Shown in pieces: positions 26,635 through 64,000 of a stretch of 64,000 nucleotides of DNA; position 1 is the first letter of the stretch; every line of letters begins with the position of its first letter. The stretch is taken from assembly GCF_034702125.1 (NCBI RefSeq), contig NC_085867.1, forward strand, positions 39,909,983 to 39,973,982, read 5' to 3'. The stretch is from Engraulis encrasicolus. Lineage: Eukaryota; Chordata; Actinopteri; Clupeiformes; Engraulidae. The translations under genes were made by a program, and so were the position numbers. A model generated the notes under the pieces. That model ran no database searches and was not told the DNA's origin. It saw only the letters and a list, made by a program, of their open reading frames with translations.

Positions 26635-27840
26635 ACATCATCAATGTCTCCAAGAGGAGAGCCAAAGCCTCAAGAATGGATGGGTTACTGTCTCAGGGTC
26701 TCTAAGACATTTTTGAAGTATTTGTGTTGATACAGTGCCTTAGCTGCTTGAGCCACGGCTGAGGCCAGTGTCTCTTAAAATCTTGAACTCAACATCTCTT
26801 TCAGAGTTTGCCTTACTCTTCCCAAGCCTCTCTTGAGATCATTGTGGACATTAGCCAATGGAAGAGCCTATAGTCCAAGGAGGATGAAGTCCCTTAGCTT
26901 AGAGACAATCACCTCCATCAAAGATCACCTCTAATTTTATATGAGAAATTCCCCATCAGTTTTCTCTCAAAGCGGACAGATGAATGGAGTGCCTCATGGG
27001 ACAATGTTTTGGGCTGAGGTTTCACATACCTTCTGGGAATGCCCTACTTCCAGCTTGAACTATGATATCAAATACTAGTTGAATTTATACTTTCGGTCAC
27101 CTTTTGAAGTACACTGAAGAAAAAAAAGGAGATGCACTGTTGGGGCGTTGAAAAATTGTTCAATATTCAGTGTGTTCAGATCGTTTTTTAGCATTTACCG
27201 TTGGCGCCACATAGAAGACATCACAAACCCATAAAACCTGTTATATGGTCCTAATAGCCGTGTAGAACTGGAGGTGTGTATGAGCCTCATATAGCTGCGC
27301 CCACTGACTTCTAAGTTATACTATAACAAGTCAGTGGCTGCGCCATAGACTTAAATCATGCACAGTGACTTTCCACCATCAAGTTTACCCTCCATCAAGG
27401 AGTACATGTCAAGTATTAGTTCTTGGGTTTCAGTTGTATTAGTTCTTTGGTTTCAGTTGTACTGAATGACAAAAGACGGTATGGTTATCTCCTTTCTATT
27501 TTAGCAATGATGTAAGGCCCAATATCACCGTTCAGAACGAACTCTTCAACTAAATTGACCACGAAAAAGTCAACCTTTACAATATAGTTCTGAAATTGAG
27601 AACAAGAAACCTAATCTGAGAATTTTTCAGTTGTCAATTGTATTTGGCAAGTGAAATTAAAGGGAATTTCCCTCTTCCTAGCGGAATTAAGCTTTTTATT
27701 GTGGTAAAATGTGTTGTCAGAGAAAGGCCCTGGTGTTCAGGGGATGAACTGGTTTTGTAGTTGTCAGGTTTTCCCAGGTCTGGTTTTGCTCTACTGTTTT
27801 GTCATTTCTGAGGGAAAAATAAACATGTTTCTAATTTCTG
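26635..27840 (+). other. ttf1: 3' UTR of the TTF1-like gene
   Basis: Non-coding sequence after the stop. AATAAA at 27818-27823 is the best polyadenylation signal before the convergent ptpn13 3' end. No terminal A tract or flanking duplication typical of a recent retrocopy is seen. Confidence 0.55.
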
Positions 27841-27904
27841 TGGTGGCAGTGAAGTTTGTTTAGTTGCCTCTTTTTCCAGATGAGCCTGTACACATCATAG
27901 CTAC

Positions 27905-28340
27905 ATGCATGAGCATCCAAGGGGTCTTTCTAATATCCTGCTCTGCTCACTTGCTGGCCTTGTGATGATGTCGCTGATGACAGAAGTGTTTTTCAATATC
28001 TCACAAAAATGCAATTCTTTTTTTTAAATGTTTTGGGGACTTTTTTGCCTTTATTTGATAGGACAGCAAAGACGTTAACAGGAAGTAAGTGGGGAGAGAG
28101 AGAGACGGGAAAGGGTCGGCAAAGGACCTTAGCCGGAATCGCACCTGGGCCAGCCACGTAGCAGATAAGTGCCCTACCGTTTGCACCACTGTAGATGAAG
28201 GATGAATAGTCCCCCAAAACTTTTTGTGGCTGGGCTGACAGCGGGGAAACTTTGTTCCACGGAAGCGGGGCATCACCATAACGAGAGGCCACAAGCACAG
28301 GCCGAGGATGGGAGTCCGCATATTGGACAGAACCCCTGGA
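27905..28340. repeat. second copy of the 5432-5733 MITE family, split by a SINE
   Basis: It shares tttcaatatctcacaaaa, atgaatagtcccccaaaa and gggctgacagcggggaaac with the element at 5432-5733. The two halves are separated by a SINE at about 28010-28197. Boundaries are approximate. Confidence 0.6.
28010..28197 (-). repeat. tRNA-derived SINE inserted into a MITE
   Basis: It is the same family as 18372-18510: a body of tttatttgataggacag and gggagagagagagacggg, then a minus-strand tRNA-like head with a B-box-like GGTGCGATTCC. It interrupts the older MITE copy, which gives a relative age. Confidence 0.65.
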
Positions 28341-28719
28341 GTCGAAGCGCCAAAGTTTTTTTCCTTGCTAAAAATTGAAGTATTCCACGCAAGTGTCTAT
28401 CTGTAGCCAACGTGTGAAGCCCATGGTCCCATCCCAAAAAATAAAAGTGGAGGATGATAACATTATCTGGTTTCTCTGTTGCACAAAACAAATTGTTATA
28501 CATCCACATAGGATCACAAGAATAGAAGACCTCTTAAGATCAGAAGCCGGTCGATATGGACTGACTCTCCATCTAGGATCATTTGGTCCTAGTTACATGG
28601 CCGTTTGGAACTTATAATAGGTTTACAGAAATTAATGAACATCTGTCTTTTATACACTAAACATGCCCCTATTTGCTGTATGATGATCAAAAAGTATTAA
28701 ATGTAAAAAAGTCAACAAC

Positions 28720-29297
28720 ATGAAAAGGCATGATACTCTTTTATTTACAAATTGCAAATTGTCCAGTATGTAACATTTTAAAACATATCAACAAATTTTA
28801 AGAGATAAATATGTACACTTAAATGTGATTATTTACCACAGAATTCAAAGTGATTGATATTGAGATTTACAAAGCAAATACTGTTGTATTCTGTCAAGGA
28901 AACTTCCAGCATTATTTAGTTTTTAAAAAGAACAAGAATGATTTGTTCCATACAAAATATCAATTTCTTACTTCAATGGCATTTTGTAATTATGAAGTCC
29001 ATATAAAGCACAGTCTTTTACCAAAAAAGGTAACATAAAAAAATCAATGTTTTATTGTGTCTTTTAAAATATGTAGCAGCCAAAGAGAGAGTAGAAGCCA
29101 AAAATATACACAATCTTCAGGAATGTTCCCGGAAGTGAATGTTTATAAGAAAATCTATGCATTTGTTCTGACATTTGTTGAGTCTCTGTACACAGAAGTT
29201 GGTCTCCATATTAAAGTGAAAGCTTAAAATGTTCAAAAATGCTCACTGTAACAGTCTAATAAAAGAGCTCCAGCATGCTCCGAGTCCATTGGTCCAT
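28720..29297 (-). other. ptpn13: ptpn13 3' UTR
   Basis: AT-rich sequence after the stop codon at 29298-29300. The minus-strand AATAAA at 28740-28745 is the likely polyadenylation signal, giving a UTR of about 0.55 kb. It converges on the TTF1-like gene's 3' end about 0.9 kb away. Confidence 0.6.
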
Positions 29298-63635
<34,338 letters not shown>

Positions 63636-64000
63636 CTGGTGGAGAACATTACAGGACAGGACATCATGAGACATGGCGTCCCTTACACGGGTACGGTTAC
63701 AAGGGTCAATGACAGTTTTTTTTGGGCTAAGACGTCAGGTGGTGCAACCACAGCTAATGTGCATAAATGAATTAGTAATTGGTAATTAATGTACTGTAAT
63801 GAATATGCTTCTTAGATAATCCACACACACACACACACACACAAACATTTAATCCATACAATAGTTGCATTAGCTGTGGTTGCACCAACCGGATGTGCGC
63901 TACTAAAACATCATTGACCCATATACACTTTGAATCATGTTTAAGTAGGTGTTCATTAAAATGAAATTCCTTTTTTAAGTGTAATAGAATTTAACATAGT

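Overview
This window is vertebrate, almost certainly teleost, genomic DNA. Genes are split by GT-AG introns, coding capacity is low, microsatellites are abundant, and the repeats are typical of fish: Tc1 elements, Ty3/Gypsy, hAT-type MITEs and tRNA-derived SINEs. No prokaryotic genes, CRISPR arrays or viral genomes are seen. All gene models were built by reading splice sites and checking that phase is preserved across every junction.

Layout. (1) 832-5371, minus strand: 5' half of a KANK-family gene (KN motif plus coiled coils). Its start-codon exon is at 5283-5319 and its ankyrin-repeat end lies off the left edge. (2) About 9270-24730, minus: complete mob1b, six coding exons, exactly 216 codons plus stop. 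Intron 3 is almost wholly a 4.7-kb insertion with hAT-like ends (12986-17677) carrying a dead Tc1 element, itself interrupted by a 536-bp foldback element. Intron 1 carries a 4.86-kb Ty3/Gypsy element with 203-bp LTRs and a 5-bp target duplication. (3) 25024-26634, plus: an intronless TTF1-like Myb-domain gene whose start codon is 293 bp from that of mob1b, in divergent orientation. (4) About 28720-63635, minus: ptpn13 from just upstream of its FERM domain to the stop codon. It has 40 coding exons with continuous phase, encoding the last 2,116 residues. KIND-domain exons lie beyond the right edge.

How the genes relate. MOB1B is the Hippo-pathway co-activator of LATS/NDR kinases. KANK proteins link talin and the actin and microtubule cortex. 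PTPN13 is a submembranous FERM/PDZ tyrosine phosphatase. TTF1 terminates rDNA transcription in the nucleolus. They share no pathway-level operon logic; the clear regulatory link is the short divergent mob1b/TTF1-like promoter, and the TTF1-like and ptpn13 3' ends converge.

Points most worth a second look: a sixth PDZ domain in ptpn13 between PDZ5 and the phosphatase; a conserved alternative donor in PDZ2; a 59-bp triplication that copies a splice donor; the composite insertion in mob1b intron 3; and the foldback element nested in the Tc1 transposase. Splice boundaries are read by eye, and repeat family names are by structure only.
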